Shown piece by piece: positions 1-7,917 of a stretch of DNA of 16,252 nt. The notes under the pieces are model-generated. The model made no database searches and was not told the DNA's origin. It was given only the letters and a program-made list of their open reading frames with translations. The DNA lies in assembly GCA_035628505.1 (NCBI GenBank), contig DASPJR010000229.1:1-16252 (forward strand), given 5' to 3'. Every line of letters starts with the position of its first letter. The first letter of the stretch is position 1. The position numbers and the translations under genes were made by a program. Source of the DNA: DASPJR01 sp035628505 (GTDB taxonomy: Bacteria > Planctomycetota > SZUA-567 > H5-PLA8).

Positions 1-1
1 G

Positions 2-1255
2 ACGCGCGAGGAACTCGCCAACGTCGAAGCCGAACAGCGCCGGATCCAGCAGCAGTTAGTCCGTATCGAGCGCGAGCGGCGGGAACTGGCACACACGCCG
101 CAGGCACCGACCACTGCTGAGGCCCAGGAGCGCACGGCTAATCTCGAGCGCATCGAAGCCGAACGGCGTCGCGTCGCCGCGGAACTAGAAGCAATGCGCG
201 CGACTCGCTCTCAGTTGCAGCAGCAACTGGAGGTCGCTCAAGGCCAGGCGCCGGTTTCGCCGCGCCCTGAACTACCCGTGGAGCCGCAGACGATTCCGGC
301 TCCCGCACCTGTCGCGGATGTGGAACTCGCGCAGGTGGAGTATGTCGCCGAGGGCAACGTCAAGCCGGTGCTCGTGCGAACCAAAGGTGGGGAGCTCACG
401 CGCACGCCACTCACCGCTCGCATGCGCCTGGTCGCGGGCGACAAGATTGACATCCCCAAGGCTGGCGGCACGCAGACGGCGCCGCGCGAAGCACGCGTCA
501 CAGTGAAGCTCTGGTGCGGTCCCATCGATCTGGCCGATGACACGCAGATCGAGTTCATCGACTTCGAACGCGTCACGCTCGCGCGCGGGCAGTTGTTCGC
601 GGATCTGAACCTGGCCCAGCGCAACTCGCGCGCGGAGACGAGCGGACTGTACCAGGTTATCGTTGATACTCCGCTGGCCGATGTAATCGTCGAGGGCACA
701 CGTTTTGAGCTTGCCACAGACGTTTTGCAGACCCGCTTGCGGATGGAGGAAGGCAAGACGTCCTTCGTCAGCAGCCGCGGCCGCCAGCAGGTCTATGCCT
801 TGCAGGAATCCGTCGCTCGCGCGAACGCCGCTCCGACAAAGCCGACTGCGATCGATTGGGTGTCGATCTGGCGCGGACGGCGGAAAGCTCCCGAACCGCA
901 GGTCGTCAGCTTCGCGCTCATCAACACTGAAACGCGCCAGCCGATCGAAGGTTTTGACCCGCTGTTGGATGGCGCGGAACTGAAACTTTCGAAGCTGCCA
1001 ACGAGACAGTTCAGCGTCCGCGCCAATACGGTCCCTGAGCAAATCGGCAGTGTGCAGTTTGGTCTCAACGACACACCCGTTTATAGGGTCGAAAGCTTCG
1101 CACCGTATGCTCTGAGCGGCGACAAAGAAGAGAACTACTCGGCCTGGAACCCGGAAGCCGGTTCGTACAGGCTCACCGCCACCCCTTATGAGCAGGCCAA
1201 CGCCAGAGGCAAAGCTGGTAAGGGCCTGACCATCACCATCCGCGTCGCGCCCTGA
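2..1255 (+). CDS. Coiled-coil / FecR-domain protein with C-terminal shared module (5' end missing)
   Basis: The reading frame is already open at position 2 and has no stop until TGA at 1253-1255, so this is the C-terminal 417 residues of a longer protein. The ATG at 194 is internal. Visible residues 1 to about 85 are rich in Glu, Arg, Gln and Leu with heptad spacing (for example ELANVEAEQRRIQQQL), indicating a coiled coil. After a Pro-rich linker (about 85-105), residues about 115-285 match the FecR fold: MRLVAGDKIDI, then GTRFELATD near residue 232, then TRLRMEEGKTSFVSS. FecR domains are known as periplasmic sigma regulators in iron-dicitrate systems; in lineages rich in surface proteins they also occur in proteins with no known signalling role. 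Residues 301-415 are a 115-residue module also found twice in the next gene. The missing N-terminus probably holds a membrane anchor or signal peptide, but that cannot be seen. FecR assignment is fairly sure; the biological role is open. Confidence -1.
   Translation, partial: TREELANVEAEQRRIQQQLVRIERERRELAHTPQAPTTAEAQERTANLERIEAERRRVAAELEAMRATRSQLQQQLEVAQGQAPVSPRPELPVEPQTIPAPAPVADVELAQVEYVAEGNVKPVLVRTKGGELTRTPLTARMRLVAGDKIDIPKAGGTQTAPREARVTVKLWCGPIDLADDTQIEFIDFERVTLARGQLFADLNLAQRNSRAETSGLYQVIVDTPLADVIVEGTRFELATDVLQTRLRMEEGKTSFVSSRGRQQVYALQESVARANAAPTKPTAIDWVSIWRGRRKAPEPQVVSFALINTETRQPIEGFDPLLDGAELKLSKLPTRQFSVRANTVPEQIGSVQFGLNDTPVYRVESFAPYALSGDKEENYSAWNPEAGSYRLTATPYEQANARGKAGKGLTITIRVAP
902..1246 (+). 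repeat. Shared 115-residue module, copy 1 (in the FecR-domain protein)
   Basis: Residues 301-415 of the partial protein, starting VVSFALINTETRQPIEGFDP and ending GLTITIRV. It aligns without a gap over 115 residues with the two copies in the downstream glycosidase-like gene. By hand count it shares 61 of 115 positions with copy 3. Conserved landmarks are LIN, QPI-G, TR, RANT-P, GSV-F-L, APYAL-GD, AW-P, GS, ATP and LTI. The alternating hydrophobic pattern suggests a beta-sandwich. I do not recognise a named family. Confidence -1.
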
Positions 1256-1368
1256 CAGCGCCCCTCAAAAAATTCCTGCACGCGTGACTTTTTCGTGTTA
1301 GATCGCGCGCCCTTTTTCCAAAGAGATGCTGAAACGCTTGCACTCATCACTTCATCCGGCCTGGGAAA

Positions 1369-1375
1369 AAGGAGA
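1369..1375 (+). promoter_or_regulatory. Ribosome binding site fixing the GTG start at 1382
   Basis: AAGGAGA lies six bases before GTG at 1382. The codons after that GTG encode a textbook signal peptide. An in-frame GTG at 1295 has no such site, and would place 29 mostly polar residues before the hydrophobic core. The 1256-1381 interval shows no terminator and no promoter I can support. Confidence -1.
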
Positions 1376-1381
1376 ACCGCC

Positions 1382-4300
1382 GTGAGACACGCACCCAGAC
1401 TTCAGCTTTGCGCCGTACTGCTGCTCCTGGCCTGCAGCGCCCAAGCGGCGGGCGTCTTTCAGGAGGCCAACGGCTTAGTTGTCGTCGAAGTGGAGTCTGC
1501 GCCCGTGGCTGGCTCCTGGAGCTCGCAGAGCGGCCTTGCGGGCTTCACTGGGACGAGCTACTACGAATGGAAGACCGGCAACACGGCGACTACCGTCGAT
1601 GCTGCGGGGCAGGGGATTCTCTCGTACAGATTCAAGATTAACCAGACGGGCCGTTACCGCTTTCAACTGCGCAGCGCCGCGCCGCACAGCACTGAGCATA
1701 ACGACGTCTGGCTGCGCGTGCCCTCGGGTGCGGTGAAGATTAAAGGCACGACGGTCACGTCCCTGGGTGCCGCATGGTTCAAGGTCTACCAGAACGCCGG
1801 CGCGAACGCCTGGTCATGGAACGCATGGACGACGGACCACGACGCACACTCGATCCACGCGGACTTCAACACGCCAGGCGAGTACACCCTGGAACTCTCC
1901 GGCCGTTCGACGCAGTTCAAGATCGACCGCTTCGTGCTCTATCACAGCAGTGTCTCTTCGACCACGGCGCTGAATACGGCCAACGCTCAGTCCTCGACGG
2001 CCGCAGCGAACACGGGCAATGTCACCGGCGAGCAGCGCAAGTGGCATAAGGTCACGGTCACGTTCGACGGCCCGACCACCAGCGAAACCGCAACGCCGAA
2101 TCCGTTCACTGACTACCGGCTGAATGTTACGTTCACGCATCCGGCAACCGGCAAGACGTACGTTGTGCCCGGGTACTACGCCGCTGACGGAAACGCGGCG
2201 GAGAGCAGCGCGACCAGCGGCAACAAGTGGCGCGTGCATTTCGCGCCCGACGAAGTTGGCACCTGGAACTACTCTGCTTCGTTCCGCACCGGCGCGAACA
2301 TCGCGGTGGACCTGAACTCAACGGCGGGCACGGCCGTTTCTTTCGACGGAGCGAGCGGCACGCTGAACATCCTGGCCAGTGACAAGTCGGGCAAAGATCT
2401 GCGCGCGAAGGGCCGCCTGAAGTACGTCACCAACGAGCGCTACCTGCAATTCGCGGAGACCAAGGAGTTCTTCGTCAAGGCCGGTGCGGATTCGCCCGAG
2501 AACATGTTCGGCTATGTGGACTTCGACGGCACTTCGAAGCAGGACGGCACCGCGCTGAAGACCTGGAGCGCCCATGTGGCGGACTCGACGGCGACGGATC
2601 CGGTCTGGCAGGGCACCAAGGGTCGCGGTCTGCTGGGCGCGATCAACTATCTCGCCAGCGAAGGCTGCAACGTCTTCAGCTTCCTGACCTACAACGCCGG
2701 GGGCGATGGCAAGGACGTCTGGCCCTTCATCGCCGCCACCGACCGCCTGCGCTACGACTGTTCGAAGCTTGACCAGTGGCAGCGCGTCATGGACCACGCG
2801 CAGACCCGCGGCATGTACCTGCACTTCAAGACGCAAGAGACCGAGAACGACAATGGCACGTGGGGTCTGGACGGCGGCGAAGTCCTGAACGAACGCAAGC
2901 TCTACTACCGGGAACTGGTCGCGCGCTTTGGATATCACCTGGCCCTGAACTGGAACCTCGGCGAAGAGAACACGCAAACGACGGCCCAGCGAGTGGCGAT
3001 GGCGGAGTACTTCAAGGATGTCGATCCGTACGACCACCACATCGTCATCCACACTTACCCCGCCGAGAAGAGCCTTGTCTACACGCCGCTGCTGGGTAAC
3101 GCCTCGCAACTGACGGGTGTGTCGCTGCAGAGTGACTGGGCCGCTGTGCACCGCGACACGCTGACCTGGATCAACAACTCGGCCAATGCCGGCAAAGCGT
3201 GGGTCGTTGCGAATGATGAACAGGGCAGCGCAGATGTCGGCATCCCGGACGACGCTTACACGCTGACTCCGACGCAGAAGCAGGTGCGCGGCGCGGTGCT
3301 GTGGGGCAACCTGCTGGCCGGCGGGGCGGGAATCGAAAGCTACTTCGGTTACCAGCGTCCGCACAGCGACCTGACCTGCCAGGACTTCCGCAGCCGCGAC
3401 CGCTGGTGGGACGATTGCCGCCACGCGCTGCACTTCTTCAACACCTACCTGCGCTTCGCGGAAATGAGCAGCGCCAACGCTCTCGTCGGGAACTCGACGA
3501 ACGACAACAGCAAGTACTGCTTTGCCAAGCCGAATGACACGTACGCGATCTACCTGGCCAACGGCGGCACCACGACGCTGAACCTGACCTCCGCCAGCGG
3601 CACTTTTGAAGTGAAGTGGTTCGACCCGCGCAACGGCGGCACACTGCAGAATGGCTCCGTGCTGAGCGTCACTGGCGGCGCGAGTGTCTCGCTGGGTTCC
3701 GCGCCCAACAATCCGACGCTGGACTGGGTGATCCTGGTCCGCCGCACGGGTACTCCGCCGCAGACCTACGCTCTCACGGTCGACAGCGGCAGTGGCGACG
3801 GCAACTACACGCAGGGCGCCGTGGTCACGATCACCGCCGATGCCGCTCCCGCCGGCCAGGTGTTCTCTCAGTGGACGGGTGCGACGCAGTACCTCGCAAA
3901 CGTCTCGAGTGCCACGACCACTGTCACGATGCCTGCTGCGGCGATCTCCGTCACCGCCACCTATACCACTTCCACGTCTCAGGCTGTCACGAGTCTCACG
4001 CTGATCAACGCCGACACTGATCAGCCTGTTGCTGGCCATAATCCGCTCATGAACGGCGCCACGATCAACTTTGCCACGATCGGCACGCGCAATCTGAACA
4101 TCCGCGCCAACACCAATCCTGCGACTGTTGGCAGCGTGCGCTTTGGGCTGGATACGAACCCGAGCCACATCGTCGAAAACGTCGCGCCTTACGCGCTCGC
4201 CGGCGACACCAGCGGCAACTACAACGCCTGGACCCCCACGCTGGGTTCCCACACTGTCACCGCGACACCGTTCAGTGGTTCGGCCGCGAGCGGCACCGCC

Positions 4301-5608
4301 GGCACAGCGCTGACGATCAACTTCACCGTCATCGACCAGGCAGGCGATACGATTGCGCCCACTGCACCGTCGAACCTGCTGGCCAACGCGAAGACTCACA
4401 GTTCGGTCTCGCTCTCGTGGACGGCTGCCACCGACAATGTGGGCGTGACCGGCTATGAGATCTGGCGCAACAGTGTCAGGATTGCGACGACAACCGGTAC
4501 CTCGTATGTGAACAGCGGTCTGGCCGCGAGCACGACGTACAGCTACTTCGTGAAGGCTTACGACGCCGCCGGGAATGTCTCGGTGGCCAGCAACACGGTC
4601 ACCGTTACGACTGACGCTGCACCGCAGGCGGTAAGCAGCCTGACGCTCATCAATGCCGACACCAACCAGCCCATCGCCGGCTTCGATCCGATCTCCAACG
4701 GTGCGATGATCGACCTAAGCACTCTGCCGACGCGGAACTTGAATATCCGCGCGAACACGAGTCCCGCTGTCGTCGGCAGTGTCCGCTTCGCGCTGGATAC
4801 GAACAGCAACTTCCGCACGGAGAGCGTCGCGCCATACGCCCTGGCCGGCGACACAAACGGCGATTACTACGCCTGGACGCCAACCGTCGGATCGCACACG
4901 CTGCGCGCTACGCCGTACTCCGCCGCGAATGCTACTGGTACCGTCGGCACCGCGCTGACCATCAACTTCAGCGTCACGAGCGGCGCTGCGCTGCTGGCCG
5001 CAGCCGCCGGCGTGGATTCTGACGCCGACGGTCTGCAGGACGACTACGAACTCGCGCACGGCCTGGACCCGCAGAACTCCGACACGGACGGCAACGGGAT
5101 CCTGGATGGCAGCGAGGTCGTCTCCGGCGGCAGTGTCACTCATGCCCAGAACCAGCAACTGTGGCTGGCCAGCCTGAGCGGCACACCCGGTGCGGGACCG
5201 CAGGCGCAGGCTTTCAGGCTCACGCGTTTCCAGGCGGTTGTATCCGTGAGTGCCGCAAAGGGCGATTCGTGTGCATTGTCCGCAATTCTACCTGGCGATG
5301 CCGCCGTCTCAGGCCTGCTGGTGCTGAGATTGGGCGACGCGCAGTTCGCCTTCGAGCTCGACGGCAAAGGCGACGCTCGCGGGGAGAACGGCACGCTGAG
5401 CCTGAAGAAGCGCAGCAGCAAGAAGGGCGCGAGCGTGACGTTGAAAGCCAAACTGCACAGCAAGAGCCTGGTTGCCGCGTGGAATATGAACGAGACCTCC
5501 CGCGAGCTGACTCTGCCGGTCACGGTGACAATTGGCGGCGTGTCCTACGCTGCGAATCTGGACGCCAGCGTTGCGCAGAAGAATGACGTCGCGCGGATCA
5601 AGAAGTAA
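1382..5608 (+). CDS. Secreted DUF5060-type glycosidase-like multidomain protein
   Basis: The product is 1408 residues. Residues 1-22 are a signal peptide (basic start, core CAVLLLLACS, cleavage near AQA/AG). Next come: about 26-190, a beta-sandwich resembling carbohydrate-binding modules; 217-350, a DUF5060-like domain (RKWHKVTVTFDGP, then FAPDEVGTWNYSASF); about 353-695, a TIM-barrel region; about 697-790, a domain like the 'putative collagen-binding domain' that often follows such barrels; 795-861, an InlB B-repeat-like domain (FSQWTG, then VTATYT); 869-983, shared module; about 993-1078, fibronectin type III; 1084-1198, second shared module; about 1211-1247, a thrombospondin-type-3-like calcium-binding stretch (DSDADGLQDD, DTDGNGILDG); and a C-terminal region of about 155 residues I do not recognise. 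By analogy with clan GH-A enzymes, the catalytic acids may be Glu528 or Glu529 (WNLGEEN) and Glu613 (ANDEQG); this is inference. The expected role is extracellular polysaccharide hydrolysis, substrate unknown. It follows the FecR gene by 126 bases and ends at a terminator. Confidence -1.
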   Translation: MRHAPRLQLCAVLLLLACSAQAAGVFQEANGLVVVEVESAPVAGSWSSQSGLAGFTGTSYYEWKTGNTATTVDAAGQGILSYRFKINQTGRYRFQLRSAAPHSTEHNDVWLRVPSGAVKIKGTTVTSLGAAWFKVYQNAGANAWSWNAWTTDHDAHSIHADFNTPGEYTLELSGRSTQFKIDRFVLYHSSVSSTTALNTANAQSSTAAANTGNVTGEQRKWHKVTVTFDGPTTSETATPNPFTDYRLNVTFTHPATGKTYVVPGYYAADGNAAESSATSGNKWRVHFAPDEVGTWNYSASFRTGANIAVDLNSTAGTAVSFDGASGTLNILASDKSGKDLRAKGRLKYVTNERYLQFAETKEFFVKAGADSPENMFGYVDFDGTSKQDGTALKTWSAHVADSTATDPVWQGTKGRGLLGAINYLASEGCNVFSFLTYNAGGDGKDVWPFIAATDRLRYDCSKLDQWQRVMDHAQTRGMYLHFKTQETENDNGTWGLDGGEVLNERKLYYRELVARFGYHLALNWNLGEENTQTTAQRVAMAEYFKDVDPYDHHIVIHTYPAEKSLVYTPLLGNASQLTGVSLQSDWAAVHRDTLTWINNSANAGKAWVVANDEQGSADVGIPDDAYTLTPTQKQVRGAVLWGNLLAGGAGIESYFGYQRPHSDLTCQDFRSRDRWWDDCRHALHFFNTYLRFAEMSSANALVGNSTNDNSKYCFAKPNDTYAIYLANGGTTTLNLTSASGTFEVKWFDPRNGGTLQNGSVLSVTGGASVSLGSAPNNPTLDWVILVRRTGTPPQTYALTVDSGSGDGNYTQGAVVTITADAAPAGQVFSQWTGATQYLANVSSATTTVTMPAAAISVTATYTTSTSQAVTSLTLINADTDQPVAGHNPLMNGATINFATIGTRNLNIRANTNPATVGSVRFGLDTNPSHIVENVAPYALAGDTSGNYNAWTPTLGSHTVTATPFSGSAASGTAGTALTINFTVIDQAGDTIAPTAPSNLLANAKTHSSVSLSWTAATDNVGVTGYEIWRNSVRIATTTGTSYVNSGLAASTTYSYFVKAYDAAGNVSVASNTVTVTTDAAPQAVSSLTLINADTNQPIAGFDPISNGAMIDLSTLPTRNLNIRANTSPAVVGSVRFALDTNSNFRTESVAPYALAGDTNGDYYAWTPTVGSHTLRATPYSAANATGTVGTALTINFSVTSGAALLAAAAGVDSDADGLQDDYELAHGLDPQNSDTDGNGILDGSEVVSGGSVTHAQNQQLWLASLSGTPGAGPQAQAFRLTRFQAVVSVSAAKGDSCALSAILPGDAAVSGLLVLRLGDAQFAFELDGKGDARGENGTLSLKKRSSKKGASVTLKAKLHSKSLVAAWNMNETSRELTLPVTVTIGGVSYAANLDASVAQKNDVARIKK
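3986..4330 (+). repeat. Shared 115-residue module, copy 2 (in the glycosidase-like protein)
   Basis: Residues 869-983, beginning VTSLTLINADTDQPVAGHNP. It matches copy 3 at 80 of 115 positions by hand count, with no gap. It sits between the InlB-like repeat and the fibronectin type III domain. Confidence -1.
4631..4975 (+). repeat. Shared 115-residue module, copy 3 (in the glycosidase-like protein)
   Basis: Residues 1084-1198, beginning VSSLTLINADTNQPIAGFDP. It lies between the fibronectin type III domain and the Asp-rich calcium-binding stretch. It is the copy nearest in sequence to the one in the FecR-domain protein (61 of 115 identical by hand count). Confidence -1.
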
Positions 5609-5632
5609 ATCGTCCCGAGAGTCCAACCATTC

Positions 5633-5667
5633 ACGCGCGTCTAGCCACTGGGCGCGCGTTTTTTTTT
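5633..5667 (+). terminator. Intrinsic terminator after the glycosidase-like gene
   Basis: A perfect seven-base stem, ACGCGCG (5633-5639) with CGCGCGT (5653-5659), encloses a 13-base loop. The T run covers 5659-5667 (nine T). It begins 25 bases after the TAA stop, as expected for a Rho-independent terminator closing the left-hand plus-strand unit. Confidence -1.
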
Positions 5668-6074
5668 GAACCCCCAAGACACGCAGACACCAAGAAGGCA
5701 AGATTGCAGATTAGTGATTGAAAATGCGAATTCAGACCGCCTTCGTCGGACGGTTCGGTCTGCGCAGCAGGCCGCCGCTGTTGTTAGCCCCACCTTCAGG
5801 TGGGGCGTGAGCCGCGGAACGCTCTCCCTCTCCCCTCTGGGGAGAGGGCCGACGTGAGCGCAGCGAACGCGGGGTCAGCGGGCCCGCGGAAGGCGCGTAC
5901 GCAGCGCGGATCGCACGCACTCCAGCGGCGCCGACCCGGCTGAAGCGCGGGTTTACCAACGGAGCAATCTGCAACAACAATAGCATCCCAGGCATCCCTT
6001 AGCGGTCGATAACATCAAGGGGTTGTTGGTGCCCGAGCTACCGCCATGCGAACAGGATAGCAATAGCGAGCTTC
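5668..6074. other. Gene-free interval with several perfect hairpins, likely dispersed repeats
   Basis: No convincing coding frame is present on either strand. Structures seen: an inverted repeat CAGACCG (5733-5739) / CGGTCTG (5756-5762); a nine-base stem with a two-base loop at 5787-5806 (GCCCCACCT TC AGGTGGGGC); a ten-base stem with a three-base loop at 5826-5848 (CCCTCTCCCC TCT GGGGAGAGGG); and a ten-base perfect palindrome at 5878-5887 (GCGGGCCCGC). The 5675-5725 stretch is low-complexity in character (ATTGCAGATTAGTGATTG). None of the hairpins has a T run, so they do not look like terminators. The composition resembles the dispersed extragenic repeats common in large environmental genomes, but copy number cannot be judged from one window. 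Confidence -1.
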
Positions 6075-7022
6075 CTAAAGTGCGGAGAAAAGAGCCTCCC
6101 AATCGCGCGCCTGCAGCAGGCGCTCGCGCCTGTCCGCCCACTCACACAGGAACAGCAACTTCATTGCTTCGAACGACGGTTCCCCTCCGTAGCCGTCGAA
6201 GAGCGGCTTCCACCAGTGGCTTGTGTGCGGGAAGAGCGTCACCATTTCGTTGCTGAACTTCATTAAGTCGCAGATGGGCGCCCCGGAAGCAGCAACTTCC
6301 ATGTCGATGGATCCCGAGACCTGCCACGACCCATTCTCCTGGTAGAGGAAGAAATGCGAGGCGTGGCAATCGCCATGGATGAAGCGCGGGGGGTAATATT
6401 CGCTTTGCATGCGGTGCTCAAAGCTGGAGAGCAGTTCAACCATAGCCGCAAACAATTCGGGGGGCATCTGATTGCGTTCGCTGTGGAGTCCGGCGAGCGC
6501 CTCCTGCTGCATCTTCGCTGCTGAGCAGTAGGGATGTATCCATTGACCGGGCTCGTGCGGCGAAGTCGGACCTTCCGGCGATCCCACGTATCCCGGATAG
6601 TTAAAGACGATTTCATGGCAGCGCCGCAGATGGCTGCCAGTCGTGCCCAGCAAGGCCTTGAAATCGTGCGGACTGCTTTCGCGTAGCAGCTTGGTAAGTG
6701 GTTCCCCTCGGAGCTGGCGCGTCAGTAGAAACGGCCGCTGCAAAGGATTGTGGAGGTGGTCACAGCTCAGGACGACTGCCGCAGCGGGAATGCCGCGCGT
6801 CGCGAGCGCCGAAAAACCGCCAGCTTCGTGTGTCACAACGCCAATCGCGCAGTCTTGATACCAGTCCTTGGTGTAAGTCTTCAGGAAGTAGACTGCCGCA
6901 GGCGTGGTGATGCGGAAGATGTGGTTGTGGGTCTTGATTAACTCAACGTCCGGTGCAGCGCACTGAATTTGAGCAGACGCGAGAATGGCTTGGGCTTCTA
7001 CCGGCGTACAGGTAATCTTCAT
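6075..7022 (-). CDS. APH/choline-kinase-fold phosphotransferase family protein
   Basis: The 315-residue product has the layout of the aminoglycoside phosphotransferase (protein-kinase-like) superfamily, which transfers phosphate from ATP to small molecules. The N-lobe has a likely ATP-binding Lys48 (YFLKTYT) and Glu66 (THEAGG), followed by a hinge-like RPFLLTRQLRGEPL stretch. The C-lobe has the catalytic loop HGDCHASH at 216-223 with the putative base Asp218, and a metal-binding loop SIDMEVA with Asp240 and Glu242. The family loop normally ends in Asn (HGDxxxxN); here that place is His223, a departure in a metal-ligand residue. No signal peptide or membrane segment is seen, so it is probably cytoplasmic. 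The ATG at 7022 is the first possible start after the upstream gene and has no clear Shine-Dalgarno site. It lies 33 bases after the small membrane gene on the same strand, suggesting one transcript. The substrate cannot be told; antibiotic modification should not be assumed. The fold assignment is strong. Confidence -1.
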   Translation of the reverse strand: MKITCTPVEAQAILASAQIQCAAPDVELIKTHNHIFRITTPAAVYFLKTYTKDWYQDCAIGVVTHEAGGFSALATRGIPAAAVVLSCDHLHNPLQRPFLLTRQLRGEPLTKLLRESSPHDFKALLGTTGSHLRRCHEIVFNYPGYVGSPEGPTSPHEPGQWIHPYCSAAKMQQEALAGLHSERNQMPPELFAAMVELLSSFEHRMQSEYYPPRFIHGDCHASHFFLYQENGSWQVSGSIDMEVAASGAPICDLMKFSNEMVTLFPHTSHWWKPLFDGYGGEPSFEAMKLLFLCEWADRRERLLQARDWEALFSAL

Positions 7023-7055
7023 GCGCCCACGCTAGCACGCGTGGCGCGAAGTCAA

Positions 7056-7319
7056 CTATTTAGGGTTGCGTCGCCAGGCAATCTTCTCAGACACGTAACC
7101 AACCAACGCGAGTCCGGCAACGCCGGCAACCCCGTTGGCCACAAGCCGAAGATAAAACGGTCGAGTTCCCTGCGTCCACCATTCGAGCGGGAATCCACGA
7201 TAGCGGTACTCGAGGCGCTCCCGCTCAAGAGTCCCCTCTCGGTACGAAACATTCGCCCCGATGAACGCTCCTGCGAGCACAGTCAACAGCAGCAGCGTGG
7301 AGAGATGAAAGCGCCTCAT
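7056..7319 (-). CDS. Small two-helix membrane protein
   Basis: The product is 87 residues. Residues 4-24 (FHLSTLLLLTVLAGAFIGAN) form a strong hydrophobic segment after a basic start (MRR). A middle part rich in Arg, Glu and Tyr (about 25-55) is followed by a second hydrophobic helix (LRLVANGVAGVAGLALVGYV, about 57-76) and a basic tail (WRRNPK). The MRRFHLSTLLLL-type start is common in small inner-membrane proteins of Planctomycetota and Verrucomicrobiota; that family link is from memory and is not a functional assignment. ACAAGG just before the ATG is a weak ribosome site with short spacing. It is the first gene of a probable two-gene unit with the phosphotransferase. Function unknown. Confidence -1.
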   Translation of the reverse strand: MRRFHLSTLLLLTVLAGAFIGANVSYREGTLERERLEYRYRGFPLEWWTQGTRPFYLRLVANGVAGVAGLALVGYVSEKIAWRRNPK

Positions 7320-7569
7320 GCCTTGTACCTGCGGCGGATGACGTATTCAGAAGCCAAGCACACCGCGATTGGCTCGGAATGTTGATTAACTGAAGCGGCC
7401 ATGGGTAACGCCTAACGGCAACGAATTGGACCCACCCCAGTACGACCATGCATCGTACTTTATCGTCAGAGGCCCGCCATAAGATGTCCGGCCTTCAACT
7501 CTGACGAGTACACCGTGACGACGACGGTTTCCACAGCTTCGCTCGTGCTCTGGCCGGCGGCAAACAGCA

Positions 7570-7917
7570 ATGGCTGGCGCGAAGCTCTGCTTCGTTGAGA
7601 TTGTTCCTGTCAATACAGCGCCGACGATCGTCTCTCCCGCGTCGGCGACTCCAGCGCCGGTGGCGGTAGGAGCCGAAGTATCTTTTTCCGCGAGCGCGAT
7701 CGACGAGGAGTCTGCCTCGTTAACGTACACGTGGGACTTTGGTGACGGCACAACCGTGAACGGTCAGAAGAGTTCCGTGACTCACAAGTTTATGACCACG
7801 GGGACGTATGACGTGAAGGTGCTGGTGAATGGCAAGTTCGGGTCGACCCAGATCGAGGTGAAGAACCGTCGCAGCCGCAAAGCTGAGCGCTTCTCGTACG
7901 GTGCCAGCCCTCCTTAA
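7570..7917 (+). pseudogene. PKD-domain fragment, probable remnant of a larger secreted protein
   Basis: The 115-codon frame contains one recognisable PKD domain at residues about 18-85 (NTAPTIVSP, the hallmark TYTWDFGDGTT, then TGTYDVKVLV). PKD domains are beta-sandwich modules that occur in large secreted or surface proteins. Here there is no signal peptide, no other domain, no good ribosome site, and the last 20 residues look random. In another frame, 7506-7598 reads in a coding-like way (EYTVTTTVSTASLVLW) up to a TGA, suggesting a frameshift between two pieces of one former gene. 7323-7505 holds nothing else I can support. PKD identity is sure; the 'broken gene' interpretation is likely but not proven. 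A short functional protein is the alternative. Confidence -1.

Noticed and set aside
272..1042. A 256-codon minus-strand open frame
   Set aside because: It is antisense to the FecR domain and shared module, which have clear family and repeat evidence.
2318..4399. A 693-codon open frame on the minus strand opposite the glycosidase-like gene
   Set aside because: It is Arg-rich, has no motifs or ribosome site, and lies opposite a plus-strand frame with clear domains. It is a by-product of GC-rich codon use.
6075..7022. Calling the phosphotransferase an antibiotic-resistance enzyme
   Set aside because: The fold is shared by many kinases of choline, sugars, amino-acid derivatives and protein targets. 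Nothing in the sequence or context points to a drug.
7023..7055. TTGACT ... TAGCGT as a promoter for the phosphotransferase gene
   Set aside because: The -10 match is weak and the spacing is 15 bases. Read-through from the upstream small gene explains expression as well.
7411..7419. GCCTAAC core resembling an integron attC site
   Set aside because: No matching GTTRRRY partner or complementary arm was found within about 150 bases on either side.
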